NCBI GenBank assembly: GCA_026874595.1
Contig: CM049310.1
Location: 37,837,558-37,901,557, forward strand
Direction: 5' to 3'
From: Sipunculus nudus
Taxonomy: Eukaryota; Annelida; Sipuncula; Golfingiida; Sipunculidae
Length of the DNA stretch: 64,000 nt
Below the pieces are notes generated by a model. That model was given only the letters and a program-made list of their open reading frames with translations. It did not search any database and had not been told where the DNA came from. Position numbers and translations under genes: made by a program. Shown one piece after another: positions 15,020-27,129 of the stretch. Numbering within the stretch: position 1 is the first letter of the stretch; each line of letters opens with the position of its first letter.

Positions 15020-18000
15020 TTCGGGTCGGGATCAGGTCCTGGTTTTCCGCTTTTCTTATACAAAATCCTGTTCAGAGTGATAAGTTTGTTCGGGTCAGGA
15101 TCAGGTCCTGGTGGTGCTCTTGTCTTACCCAAACTCTGTATGGAGAGATAATTGGTTCGTGGTCAGAATCAGATCTTGGTTGCCCGCTTGTCTCACACAA
15201 AATCCTGTTTAGAGTTGATAAGTTGTTCGGGTCAGGATCAGGTCCTGGTGGTGCGCTTGTCTTACCCAAACTCCTGAATGGAGAGATAAGTAGTTCGTGG
15301 TCAGGATCAGATCCTGGTTGCCGACTTGTCTCACGCAAAATTCTGTTTAGAGAGATTAGTTGTTCGTGGTCAGGTTCAGGTCCTAGCAGTACGCTTGTCT
15401 TACCAAAGATTTGTTTTGGAGAGTGATAAGTTGTTCGGGTCAGGATCAGGTCCTGGTGGTGCGCTTGTCTTACCCAAACTCCTAAATGGAGAAATAAGTA
15501 GTTAGTGGTCAGGATCGGATCCTGCTTGCCCGCTTATCTCACGCAAAATCCTGTTTAGAGTGATACAATGTTCGGGTCAGGATCAGGTCCTGATTGTGCG
15601 CTTGTCTTACCCAAACTCCTGTATGGAGAGATAATTTGTTCGTGGTCAGAATCAGATCTTGGTTGCCCGCTTGTCTTACTTAAACTCCTGTATGGAGAGA
15701 TAATTTGTTCTTGGTCAGGATCAGGTCCTGGTGGTACGCTAGTCCTACCAAAGATCCTTTTTGGAGAGTGATAAGTTGTTTTGTTTCAGGATCAGGTCCT
15801 GGTGGTACGCTTGTCTTACCAGAGATTTCTTTTGGGGAGTGATTAGTTGTTCGGGTCAGGATCAGGTCCTGGTGGTGCGCTTGTCTTAACCAAACTCCTA
15901 AATGGAGAAATAAGTAGTTAGTGGTCAGGATCGGATCCTGGTTGTCAGCTTATCTCACGCAAAATCCTGTTTAGAGTGATAAGTTGTTCGGGTCAGGATC
16001 AGGTCCTGGTGGTGCGCTTGTCTTACCCAAACCCCTAAATGGAGAAATAAGTAGTTAGTGGTCAGGATCGGATCCTGCTTGCCCGCTTATCTCACGCAAA
16101 ATCCTGTTTAGAGTGATAAAATGTTCGGGTCAGGATCAGGTCCTGATTGTGCGCTTGTCTTACCCAAACTCCTGTATGGAGAGATAATTTGTTCGTGGTC
16201 AGAATCAGATCTTGGTTGCCCGCTTGTCTTACTTAAACTCCTGTATGGAGAGATAATTTGTTCTTGGTCAGGATCAGGTCCTGGTGGTACGCTAGTCCTA
16301 CCAAAGATCCTTTTTGGAGAGTGATAAGTTGTTTTGTTTCAGGATCAGGTCCTGGTGGTACGCTTGTCTTACCAGAGATTTCTTTTGGGGAGTGATTAGT
16401 TGTTCGGGTCAGGATCAGGTCCTGGTGGTGCGCTTGTCTTAACCAAACTCCTAAATGGAGAAATAAGTAGTTAGTGGTCAGGATCGGATCCTGGTTGTCA
16501 GCTTATCTCACGCAAAATCCTGTTTAGAGTGATAAAATGTTCGGGTCAGGATCAGGTCCTGGTTGTGCGCTTGTCTTACCCAAACTCCTGTATGGAGAGA
16601 TAATTTGTTCGTACAGAATCAGATCTTGGTTGCACGCTTGTCCCACACAAAATCCTGTTTAGAGTTATAAGGATTTCGTGGTCAGGATCAGGTCCTGGTG
16701 GTACGTTTGTATTACCAAAGATCCTTTTTGGAGAGTGATAAGTTGCTCGGGTCAGGATCAGGTCCTGGTGGTGCGCTTTTCTTACCCAAACTCCTGTATG
16801 GAGAGATAAGTAGTAAGTGGTCAGGATCAGATCCTGGTTGTCCGCTTGACTCACGCAAAATCCTGTTTAGAGTGATAAGTTGTTCGGGTAAGGATCAGGT
16901 CATGGTTTTCCGCTTTTCTCATACAAAATCCTGTTTAGAGTGATAAGTTGTTCCGGTGAGGATCAGGTCCTGGTGGTGCGCTTGTCTTACCCAAACTCTG
17001 TATGGAGAGATAATTGGTTCGTGGTCAGAATCAGATCTTGGTTGCCCGCTTGTCTCACGCAAAATCCTGTTTAGAGTGATTAGTTGTTTGTGGTCAGGTT
17101 CATGTCCTGGTGGTACGCTTGTCTTACCAAAGATTTGTTTTGGAGAGTGATAAGTTGTTCGGGTCAGGATCAGGTCCTGGTGGTGCGCTTGTCTTACCCA
17201 TACTCCTAACTCGAGAAATAAGAAGTTAGTGGTCAGGATCGGATCCTGGTTGTCCGCTTATCTCACGCAAAATTCTGTTTAGAGTGATACAATGTTCGGG
17301 TCAGGATCAGATCCTGGTTGTCCGCTTGACTCACGCAAATTCTGTTTAGAGTGATAAGTTTGTTCGGGTCAGGATCAGGTCCTGGTGGTGCGCTTGTCTT
17401 ACCCAAACTCTGTATGGAGAGATAATTGGTTCGTGGTCAGAATCAGATCTTGGTTGCCCGCTTGTCTCACGCAAAATCCTGTTAAGAGAGATTAGTTGTT
17501 CGTGGTCAGGTTCAGGTCCTGGTGGTACGCTTGTCTTACCAGAGATTTCTTTTGGAGAGTGATTAGTTGTTCGGGTCAGGATCAGGTCCTGGTGGTGCGC
17601 TTGTCTTATCCAAATTCCTAACTGGAGAAATAAGAAGTTAGTGGTCAGGATCGGATCCTGGTTGTCCGCTTATCTCACGCAAAATCCTGTTTAGAGTGAT
17701 AAAATGTTCGGGTCAGGATCAGGTCCTTGTTGTGCGCTTGTCTTACCCAAATTCCTGTATGGAGAGATAATTTGTTCGTGGTCAGAATCAGATCTTGGTT
17801 GCCGCTTGTCTCACGCAAAATCCTGTTTAGAGAGATAAGTTGTTCGTGGTCAGGATCAGGTCCTGGTTGTACGCTTGTCTTACCAGAGATCAATTTTGGA
17901 GAATGATAAGTTGGTCGGGTCAGGATCAGGTCCTGGTGGTGCGCTTGTCTTACCCAAACTCCTGAATGGAGAGATAAGTAGTTCGTGGTCAGGATCAGAT

Positions 18001-18605
18001 CCTGGTTGCCGACTTGTCTCACGCAAAATCCTGTTGAGAGAGATTAGTTGTTCGTGGTCAGGTTAAGGACCTGGTGGTACGCATGTCTTACCAAAGATCC
18101 TTTTTGGAGAGTGATAAGTTGTTTTGGGTCAGGATCAGGTCCTGGTGGTGCGCTTGTCTTTTCCCAAACTCCTGTATGGAGAGATAAGTTGTTCGTGGTC
18201 AGGATCAGCTCCTGGTTTTCCGCTTTTCTCACATAAAATCCTGTTTAGAGTGATAAGTTGTTCGGGTCTGGATCAGGTCCTCGTGGTGCGCTTGTCTTAC
18301 CCAAACTCCTGAATTGAGAGATAATTAGTTCGTGGTCAGGATCAGATCCTGGTTGCCGACTTGTCTCACGCAAAATTCTGTTGAGAGAGATTAGTTGTTC
18401 GTGGTCAGGTTCATGTCCTGGTGGTACGCTTGTCTTACCAAAGATCCTTTTTGGAGAGTGATAAGTTTTTCGAGTCAGGATCAGGTCCTGGTGGTGCGAT
18501 TGTCTTGCCCAAACCCCTGTATGGAGAGATAAGTAGTTAGTGGTCAGGATCAGATCCTGGTTGTCCGCTTTACATTCGCAAAATCCTGTTTAGAGTGATA
18601 AGTTG
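15020..18605. repeat. 3586-bp higher-order repeat unit, copy 1
   Basis: Starts at the recognisable monomer 'cgggtcgggatcaggtcctg' and repeats at 18606 with an offset of 3586 bp. The two copies differ by only a few changes: 'ctaactcgag' near 17206 against 'ctactcgag' near 20792, and 'cttttcccaaact' near 18158 against 'cttacccaaact' near 21742. Confidence 0.88.
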
Positions 18606-21600
18606 TTCGGGTCGGGATCAGGTCCTGGTTTTCCGCTTTTCTTATACAAAATCCTGTTCAGAGTGATAAGTTTGTTCGGGTCAGGATCAGGTCCTGGTGG
18701 TGCTCTTGTCTTACCCAAACTCTGTATGGAGAGATAATTGGTTCGTGGTCAGAATCAGATCTTGGTTGCCCGCTTGTCTCACACAAAATCCTGTTTAGAG
18801 TTGATAAGTTGTTCGGGTCAGGATCAGGTCCTGGTGGTGCGCTTGTCTTACCCAAACTCCTGAATGGAGAGATAAGTAGTTCGTGGTCAGGATCAGATCC
18901 TGGTTGCCGACTTGTCTCACGCAAAATTCTGTTTAGAGAGATTAGTTGTTCGTGGTCAGGTTCAGGTCCTAGCAGTACGCTTGTCTTACCAAAGATTTGT
19001 TTTGGAGAGTGATAAGTTGTTCGGGTCAGGATCAGGTCCTGGTGGTGCGCTTGTCTTACCCAAACTCCTAAATGGAGAAATAAGTAGTTAGTGGTCAGGA
19101 TCGGATCCTGCTTGCCCGCTTATCTCACGCAAAATCCTGTTTAGAGTGATACAATGTTCGGGTCAGGATCAGGTCCTGATTGTGCGCTTGTCTTACCCAA
19201 ACTCCTGTATGGAGAGATAATTTGTTCGTGGTCAGAATCAGATCTTGGTTGCCCGCTTGTCTTACTTAAACTCCTGTATGGAGAGATAATTTGTTCTTGG
19301 TCAGGATCAGGTCCTGGTGGTACGCTAGTCCTACCAAAGATCCTTTTTGGAGAGTGATAAGTTGTTTTGTTTCAGGATCAGGTCCTGGTGGTACGCTTGT
19401 CTTACCAGAGATTTCTTTTGGGGAGTGATTAGTTGTTCGGGTCAGGATCAGGTCCTGGTGGTGCGCTTGTCTTAACCAAACTCCTAAATGGAGAAATAAG
19501 TAGTTAGTGGTCAGGATCGGATCCTGGTTGTCAGCTTATCTCACGCAAAATCCTGTTTAGAGTGATAAGTTGTTCGGGTCAGGATCAGGTCCTGGTGGTG
19601 CGCTTGTCTTACCCAAACCCCTAAATGGAGAAATAAGTAGTTAGTGGTCAGGATCGGATCCTGCTTGCCCGCTTATCTCACGCAAAATCCTGTTTAGAGT
19701 GATAAAATGTTCGGGTCAGGATCAGGTCCTGATTGTGCGCTTGTCTTACCCAAACTCCTGTATGGAGAGATAATTTGTTCGTGGTCAGAATCAGATCTTG
19801 GTTGCCCGCTTGTCTTACTTAAACTCCTGTATGGAGAGATAATTTGTTCTTGGTCAGGATCAGGTCCTGGTGGTACGCTAGTCCTACCAAAGATCCTTTT
19901 TGGAGAGTGATAAGTTGTTTTGTTTCAGGATCAGGTCCTGGTGGTACGCTTGTCTTACCAGAGATTTCTTTTGGGGAGTGATTAGTTGTTCGGGTCAGGA
20001 TCAGGTCCTGGTGGTGCGCTTGTCTTAACCAAACTCCTAAATGGAGAAATAAGTAGTTAGTGGTCAGGATCGGATCCTGGTTGTCAGCTTATCTCACGCA
20101 AAATCCTGTTTAGAGTGATAAAATGTTCGGGTCAGGATCAGGTCCTGGTTGTGCGCTTGTCTTACCCAAACTCCTGTATGGAGAGATAATTTGTTCGTAC
20201 AGAATCAGATCTTGGTTGCACGCTTGTCCCACACAAAATCCTGTTTAGAGTTATAAGGATTTCGTGGTCAGGATCAGGTCCTGGTGGTACGTTTGTATTA
20301 CCAAAGATCCTTTTTGGAGAGTGATAAGTTGCTCGGGTCAGGATCAGGTCCTGGTGGTGCGCTTTTCTTACCCAAACTCCTGTATGGAGAGATAAGTAGT
20401 AAGTGGTCAGGATCAGATCCTGGTTGTCCGCTTGACTCACGCAAAATCCTGTTTAGAGTGATAAGTTGTTCGGGTAAGGATCAGGTCATGGTTATCCGCT
20501 TTTCTCATACAAAATCCTGTTTAGAGTGATAAGTTGTTCGGGTGAGGATCAGGTCCTGGTGGTGCGCTTGTCTTACCCAAACTCTGTATGGAGAGATAAT
20601 TGGTTCGTGGTCAGAATCAGATCTTGGTTGCCCGCTTGTCTCACGCAAAATCCTGTTTAGAGTGATTAGTTGTTTGTGGTCAGGTTCATGTCCTGGTGGT
20701 ACGCTTGTCTTACCAAAGATTTGTTTTGGAGAGTGATAAGTTGTTCGGGTCAGGATCAGGTCCTGGTGGTGCGCTTGTCTTACCCATACTCCTACTCGAG
20801 AAATAAGAAGTTAGTGGTCAGGATCGGATCCTGGTTGTCCGCTTATCTCACGCAAAATTCTGTTTAGAGTGATACAATGTTCGGGTCAGGATCAGATCCT
20901 GGTTGTCCGCTTGACTCACGCAAATTCTGTTTAGAGTGATAAGTTTGTTCGGGTCAGGATCAGGTCCTGGTGGTGCGCTTGTCTTACCCAAACTCTGTAT
21001 GGAGAGATAATTGGTTCGTGGTCAGAATCAGATCTTGGTTGCCCGCTTGTCTCACGCAAAATCCTGTTAAGAGAGATTAGTTGTTCGTGGTCAGGTTCAG
21101 GTCCTGGTGGTACGCTTGTCTTACCAGAGATTTCTTTTGGAGAGTGATTAGTTGTTCGGGTCAGGATCAGGTCCTGGTGGTGCGCTTGTCTTATCCAAAT
21201 TCCTAACTGGAGAAATAAGAAGTTAGTGGTCAGGATCGGATCCTGGTTGTCCGCTTATCTCACGCAAAATCCTGTTTAGAGTGATAAAATGTTCGGGTCA
21301 GGATCAGGTCCTGGTTGTGCGCTTGTCTTACCCAAATTCCTGTATGGAGAGATAATTTGTTCGTGGTCAGAATCAGATCTTGGTTGCCGCTTGTCTCACG
21401 CAAAATCCTGTTTAGAGAGATAAGTTGTTCGTGGTCAGGATCAGGTCCTGGTTGTACGCTTGTCTTACCAGAGATCAATTTTGGAGAATGATAAGTTGGT
21501 CGGGTCAGGATCAGGTCCTGGTGGTGCGCTTGTCTTACCCAAACTCCTGAATGGAGAGATAAGTAGTTCGTGGTCAGGATCAGATCCTGGTTGCCGACTT

Positions 21601-22191
21601 GTCTCTCGCAAAATCCTGTTGAGAGAGATTAGTTGTTCGTGGTCAGGTTAAGGACCTGGTGGTACGCATGTCTTACCAAAGATCCTTTTTGGAGAGTGAT
21701 AAGTTGTTTTGGGTCAGGATCAGGTCCTGGTGGTGCGCTTGTCTTACCCAAACTCCTGTATGGAGAGATAAGTTGTTCGTGGTCAGGATCAGCTCCTGGT
21801 TTTCCGCTTTTCTCACATAAAATCCTGTTTAGAGTGATAAGTTGTTCGGGTCTGGATCAGGTCCTCGTGGTGCGCTTGTCTTACCCAAACTCCTGAATTG
21901 AGAGATAATTAGTTCGTGGTCAGGATCAGATCCTGGTTGCCGACTTGTCTCACGCAAAATTCTGTTGAGAGAGATTAGTTGTTCGTGGTCAGGTTCATGT
22001 CCTGGTGGTACGCTTGTCTTACCAAAGATCCTTTTTGGAGAGTGATAAGTTTTTCGAGTCAGGATCAGGTCCTGGTGGTGCGATTGTCTCGCCCAAACCC
22101 CTGTATGGAGAGATAAGTAGTTAGTGGTCAGGATCAGATCCTGGTTGTCCGCTTTACATTCGCAAAATCCTGTTTAGAGTGATAAGTTGTT
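18606..22191. repeat. 3586-bp higher-order repeat unit, copy 2, followed by a partial third
   Basis: Second copy of the unit at 15020-18605. A truncated third copy starts near 22190 and runs to about 22690, where it fades into the degenerate array edge. Confidence 0.88.
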
Positions 22192-22689
22192 CGGGTCGGG
22201 ATCAGGTCCTGGTTTTCCGCTTTTCTTATACAAAATCCTGTTTAGAGTGATAAGTTTGTTCGGGTCAGGATCAGGTCCTGGTGGTGCTCTTGTCTTACCC
22301 AAACTCTGTATGGAGAGATAATTGGTTCGTGGTCAGAATCAGATCTTGGTTGCCCGCTTGTCTCACACAAAATCCTGTTTAGAGTTGATAAGTTGTTCGG
22401 GTCAGGATCAGGTCCTGGTGGTGCGCTTGTCTTACCCAAACTCCTGAATGGAGAGATAAGTAGTTCGTGGTCAGGATCAGATCCTGGTTGCCGACTTGTC
22501 TCACGCAAAATTCTGTTGAGAGAGATTAGTTGTTCGTGGTCAGGTTCAGGTCCTGGTGGTACGTTTGTCTTACCAAAGATCCTTTTTGGAGAGTGATAAG
22601 TTGTTCGGGTCAGGATCAGGTCCTGGTGGTGCGCTTGTCTTACCCAAACTCCTGTATGGAGAGATAAGTAGTTAGTGGTCAGGATCTAA

Positions 22690-23030
22690 TCCTGTTTGTC
22701 AGCTTGACTCACGCAAAATCCTGTTTAGAGTGATAAGTTATTCGTGGTCAGGATAAGGTCCTGGTGGTGCTCCTGTCTAACCCAAAATATTGTATTGACC
22801 GATAACTTGTTCTTGGGCAAGATCAAATATTGGTGGTCCAGATAATTTATCCGTGGTCAGGATAAAGTCCCGTCAGTTCGCTTGTCCTACGCAAATCTTG
22901 TATAGAGAGATAATTTTTGTTGTTGTCAAGATCAACCTCTGGTGGTCCGCTTGTCGTCCTCAAAACCCTGTGTAGAGAGATAAATAATTCGTGGTCGGGA
23001 TCAGGTCCTGGTGTCTTACGCAAATCTTGT
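22690..23030. repeat. Degenerate right edge of the satellite array
   Basis: Monomers are still recognisable ('gtggtcgggatcaggtcctg' near 22991) but they carry many substitutions and length changes, and identity falls steadily toward 23030. Satellite edges, where unequal exchange no longer homogenises copies, usually look like this. I see nothing else in this stretch. Confidence 0.85.
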
Positions 23031-23310
23031 ACATTATATCCAGGACATGAGTGAAAATGATGCTGTGAACCATTCAGACTGTGAAACTAATTTTCCGGAA
23101 AGTCCACATTTTACACTGTTAATTAATTGTACTGCAGTATTAATATACTGAAATATCGATATGCAACAGTGATACGGTTACCGATACGCTGTGCCTGCTG
23201 TATCGTCGAACCGATAAAACACAAGACGCTTTCCAATATAGATACAACTCGTACAACCCTAGTTTAAACTATAACCTGGGTTATTTTTAAAGTATATGCT
23301 GCTTTTTAGC
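23031..23310. other. Unique AT-rich spacer, no feature seen
   Basis: Non-repetitive AT-rich sequence between the satellite and the next dispersed repeat. I see no exon, RNA gene or element end. Confidence 0.5.
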
Positions 23311-24062
23311 CCTTATAGGCTGAAGGGCTACTGTCGTCACCAAAGCCGTCTGTCCGTCTGTCGTCCATTTTCTTTAACATTGGGAGAGGGATATCTCTAA
23401 AAGGATTCACCCTAGGAATTTTGTTTCTTCAATGCAGTTGTAAATCAACAAAATCTCGGTCAAGTTCGAAGATGGGTGACCTTGACACATTTTCCAATGT
23501 TTCAGAGCTAAGTATAAAAAAGACGCTTATTTATCAGGAACTACTGTGTGGATTGTTACAAAATATGCAATGATTTTTTGCACTGGTCTGTAACTGCTGC
23601 ACGAGTTTAGGGGTGCCACCTACCATTTCTGATTATTAAAGAAGTTTTTAATTTTTTTTTGGGTCAATTTTGGCCTTGTGAGCAGGATAACTCAAAAAGT
23701 ATTCAACACAGGAACTTTAATTCTTCATTGCTGATGCATATCAATAAAATCTTGGTCAAGTCCGAAGATGGCTGACCTAGACTAAATTTTATAGGTCTCA
23801 GAGCTAATAAAAAATATTAACAGCTTATTTCTCTGGAACCACTGGATGAAAACTGGTATGGTCATTTGCCTTGATGATCTCTTAGGTGCATCATTTCGGG
23901 GTTGCTACATACCTCTTTGGTTCAAATTTATAACTTGAACAAAAGACGTGCAGATATGCATGCATGTAAGAACAAATATTTCATGCTTAAGTTAATGTTT
24001 CCGCCCACAAACACTGTTCTTTTGGCTGAGGGCTTTTGCCAGCTTTTGCTGATATTCTAGTT
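23311..24062 (+). repeat. Dispersed repeat with two internal half-units
   Basis: Begins with 'tagcccttataggctgaagg' and a 'gtctgtccgtctgtcgtcc' tract and ends near 'ttttgccagcttttgctgat'. It has two diverged half-units of ~300 bp. Compare 'aatctcggtcaagttcgaag' followed by 'atgggtgacctt' near 23451 with 'aatcttggtcaagtccgaag' followed by 'atggctgaccta' near 23750. I infer a non-autonomous dispersed element of the type common in mollusc genomes. No coding capacity is seen. Confidence 0.6.
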
Positions 24063-24585
24063 ATTTATTATATTGACTTTTTAAGATTCAACAAGACCAT
24101 GTATTGTCGAATAATCGACTGAATGAGGAATGGTTATACAGTTTTCGGCGCTGTCATGACAAGCCGGCACGTGTGGTGTGAGCGATGATAGACTTATGTA
24201 TCACGGTCCTGTTTATTTGTTTAGGTTATACTTTTAATACTGCTTTTAATCAGAAATGATACACAAAGAAAAATAAAGCATATCGTCAATAGGTATTTGG
24301 TATCGCTTTAAGTATCTCCGAAATGCGTATTGTACCTAAATGGTCTGATCGATACTCAGCCCTGGTAAATTGATTATTAATACATGATATATTAATTAAC
24401 AAAGACGTGTCTACTTGTTATATTATAGGTGAAGTTCCCCAGTAAACAATCTTGATATTAAACGGATAGAAGCCACGTCAAGGGTCGTCAATGTTAGTTA
24501 CATTTTCTCACCGAATCCTGCACTGGGCTCTTTGGGATCCCTCGTCTAAGAGATCGATCCCTAAAATTAAGCTCTTTGCTTGCAG
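24063..24585. other. 5' flank or intron upstream of the first placed exon
   Basis: AT-rich, low-copy-looking sequence. It ends in a good polypyrimidine/AG acceptor ('gctctttgcttgcag', 24571-24585). An ATG at 24491 is in frame with the following exon with no stop between, so translation could start there instead. The peptide it would add does not look like a signal peptide. No clear promoter is visible. Confidence 0.4.
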
Positions 24586-24726
24586 AATTTGTCGCCGTCT
24601 TTTGGCAGAACATCAAATTCACCGCCGCGTGCGACGCACAGTAGGTCACATGAAACTGGTGGTGGATCAAATGATAAGTGAATGCCGGATATTCCAAGAA
24701 AATCCCTCCGAGGAATCTATCTCCAG
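24586..24726 (+). CDS. Exon A, N-terminal region of the mosaic protein (unrecognised)
   Basis: Begins after the acceptor 'ctttgcttgcag' and ends at the donor 'ctccag|gtaact'. It starts and ends in phase 2 (141 bp). It encodes a basic, then acidic stretch that includes 'VVDQMISECRIFQENPSEES'. The split AG+A codon joins in phase to the exon at 25586. The frame is also open upstream to an ATG at 24491, so this may instead be the first coding exon. I do not recognise a family. Confidence 0.55.
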
Positions 24727-25585
24727 GTAACTACATGTTGACTACGATCTATCTCAAGGTAACTGCATGTTGACTATGATACATAACAATTTATGGTGTT
24801 TGCAAAATATTGACTGCAGTCAGTATTTCATATATATTTGATCCAAGGATTAAACTGTATCGGGCTCTGGATAATGCTGTCACATGTATTTGCATGCCTG
24901 TGTGTTTGTTTGCATGTAGTAAATTATCATTAAACTAAACAGTATTTGTAGATTACACCATTAGGAGACTAAATAGCCTGACTGTTTTGCAAACTCACTG
25001 TCCGTCTTGGGTAGGGTTTTGTGGTTTTGTTTGAGGTAGAATGGCCAGGTTGTTAGTAATTACATTTGTCACTAACATATGTAAAATAAATCCATATTCA
25101 GTACTTGGATGGACGTCACTAAGACAGTATCTTCTTTACTTGCTCATACTAATGGCCTGTCCAGTAACAGCGGCGATTCCCTGATATTTGCATGTTACCA
25201 CGTCAATTCTTCCAAGGGACTGGTTAATAGATCTTACTTGCATATTATCACGTCACTCTTCAGGTGACAGAAGGCGATGCCCGAATGACCCACGCTATAT
25301 CTGTAATAAAAAAGCGGGGAAAATCCCAATATTGCTAAAAGTATAGGAATCTCTCTGCATGTTCGCCGATGAAAGATGGCTCCTTAATAACACCAGTAGG
25401 TATGCCAACAGTGCAATTTTTTAGAGATACGATTTGCCGCCACCTTTCAGCAAATTATCTTTCTCGTTCATCTGCAGAACTTTCATCTTTCATTTAAAGC
25501 ATATCGACTCTTCCAGATTAATACGAGGCTTCTTAGGGTTTCTGTTATACTAAATTCCGAAAGCTAATTTTAGTATTTTTTTCAG
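24727..25585 (+). other. Intron A-B, no feature seen
   Basis: Intron sequence bounded by 'gtaact' and 'tttttttcag'. It has a small local duplication: 'taactacatgttgactacga' near 24729 recurs as 'taactgcatgttgactatga' near 24760. I see no other element. Confidence 0.55.
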
Positions 25586-25812
25586 ACTTGAAGATTTATA
25601 TAATGAACTGATGAAAGAGGTGATCTGCATGGAGCGCGGTGTTAACGTCGGGTTGGAGAGTAAATGTCGTAGTAGCCTTCGAGTTGGCAGAAGTGTTCTG
25701 ATGAATGACGAAACAAGGCCTCTTCCGGACAACGCCGAACTTCCCCAAGCGGCGGACGTAGAAAAGTTCAATCACTTTCTGAAGAACTACTGTCATAAAA
25801 GGCATTTATATG
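25586..25812 (+). CDS. Exon B, N-terminal region of the mosaic protein (unrecognised)
   Basis: Acceptor 'gtatttttttcag' and donor 'tatg|gtaggt'; 227 bp, starts in phase 2 and ends in phase 1. The peptide starts LEDLYNELMKEVICMERG and ends NHFLKNYCHKRHLY, with three Cys and a likely helical start. The frame is open throughout. The opposite-strand open frames here are shadows. No family recognised. Confidence 0.65.
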
Positions 25813-26313
25813 GTAGGTTTTGACTTTAAATATAACACATATAGGAATATATAAGAATAACACAGGCATTCATCTCGCTGAAGAAGTGAAGCAAACCACA
25901 GGGGGATCAAGCTGTCACTAACAAGAAGAAAGTTGACAAGACATAAGGAAATTAGGGAAGAAAAACAGTAACTTAGAACAAAATTATATTTTCTTTTAAA
26001 ATTATAGAACTCCAGGTACATAGGCTTACTGGATTTCATAATAAATCACTTTCTGGTTGAACGTCTATTAAAAATATCGTATTTTTTTGTGTGCATATTT
26101 CGATATATTCTTTTCATTATACGTTATACCTTGTTTGCGGTAATGACGCTGAGGTCAATGCTATGTTACTTTCTTGTTATAATTTATGCTCTTTTACTGC
26201 ACCCATTCTCAAACGTACTTGTAGGTGCAATTTTGGCAGATGATTTTATTAAATAAAGGTATATGTTACCTTTTATGATTTTAGGTTTAATCAGTTGTTG
26301 GTTTAATTTTCAG
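25813..26313 (+). other. Intron B-C, no feature seen
   Basis: AT-rich intron bounded by 'gtaggt' and 'taattttcag'. No repeat or RNA gene recognised. Confidence 0.55.
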
Positions 26314-26457
26314 ATCATCATCGCATTAGGAGGTCCACCTCAAGAGGAGCTAAGTTTTCTGCCGACACTCTGGAGTATTTAGACTGCATGTGTGACAACA
26401 GGACATCGTGTGGACATTTGGCGTATCAAAGCGCCAAGGCATTTGGGGACGATATAA
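26314..26457 (+). CDS. Exon C, Cys-containing part of the N-terminal region
   Basis: Acceptor 'tttaattttcag', donor 'gatataa|gtaaaa'; 144 bp, phase 1 at both ends. The split codon G+AT (Asp) joins it to exon B. It encodes a short basic stretch (HHRIRRSTSRG) followed by EYLDCMCDNRTSCGHLAYQS, with three closely spaced Cys and a possible N-glycosylation site (NRT). This looks like the start of a small disulfide-bonded module. The exit phase does not match exon D (see findings). Confidence 0.65.
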
Positions 26458-27129
26458 GTAAAATGTTGAAATTTTTATTGAAATTATATTTCAAGTGATG
26501 TATGGTTAATAGAGATTTAAGGGTTTACCTTCATGACAAAACTCTCCGAAAAAAACTCTGTGAACATACGTTTTTTTTTCGCTATGCTTTTATACTAGTT
26601 TCACAGCATTAGAAAGATGGAATAAGCGGAAATATAGTAAAAGTAAAATACAATTATTTATTAAAATATCAAAGTAAATTGTAACATTATTCCTGTCTAT
26701 GACCACAGACTTGACGGTCTCATATTTGCGTAACTAATTGAAAGTCATATGAGCTATAGTTTTTGTCTGCCGTTTGTCTCTCAGGTTCTCTAATCATCCA
26801 CAAATCACAAGCCTGAGACCTTAAAAATTTGAAATTTTTTTCTTGAAAGTTCCATGAGTAATCTCATTTTTTACCCCAAATAGACCTCTGTGACCTATAT
26901 TCTGCGAGCCATGGGGCACAAATATGATTTTAAGCTAGGCCAAAAAAGAGTTTTGAGTTGATTCATAATATCCAAATAAATTGTCTAATTTAAACATTTT
27001 TAACTGCCAGAATACGAAGTTTGAACAAAATCAGGCCATTCATCGAGTTGCTTGGTAATTGATTGTTATACATTATAATATCATAATTGGATGCTTATAT
27101 AATGTGAAATATGTTACAACATATTTCAG
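26458..27129 (+). other. Intron C-D with a dispersed-repeat remnant
   Basis: The stretch about 26790-26950 ('gacctctgtgacctatattc' followed by 'tgcgagcc') is a fragment of the same repeat family that fills 30.9-35.3 kb. A small exon of length 3n+2 is needed somewhere here to keep phase, but I could not place one. Confidence 0.5.

Larger units (their letters stand above)
1..23030. repeat. Satellite array, ~69-bp monomer with higher-order structure
   Basis: The whole stretch is head-to-tail copies of a ~69-bp monomer. At least three subtypes recur: one centred on 'tcaggtcctggtggtgcgct' followed by 'cccaaactcc', one on 'ggatcggatcctggttgtc' followed by 'cacgcaaaatcctgtttaga', and one on 'ggtacgcttgtcttaccaaa' followed by 'gatcctttttggagag'. 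Subtypes alternate in an ordered way and are grouped into longer repeated blocks. Because 69 is three times 23, open frames of 60-160 codons recur on both strands with a 23-residue period. They all stop at the monomer's own TGATAAG/GAGTGATAA region and have no conserved start. I regard none as a gene. No transposon ends or unrelated insertions interrupt the array. The left edge lies outside the window. Confidence 0.97.

Noticed and set aside
1-22700. Dozens of 60-161-codon open frames on both strands
   Set aside because: They follow the 69-bp satellite period, overlap each other on both strands, end at the monomer's stop and have no independent coding signal.
1-23030. CRISPR-like array (regular direct repeats)
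   Set aside because: The repeats are contiguous 69-bp monomers with no unique spacers, and the context is eukaryotic.
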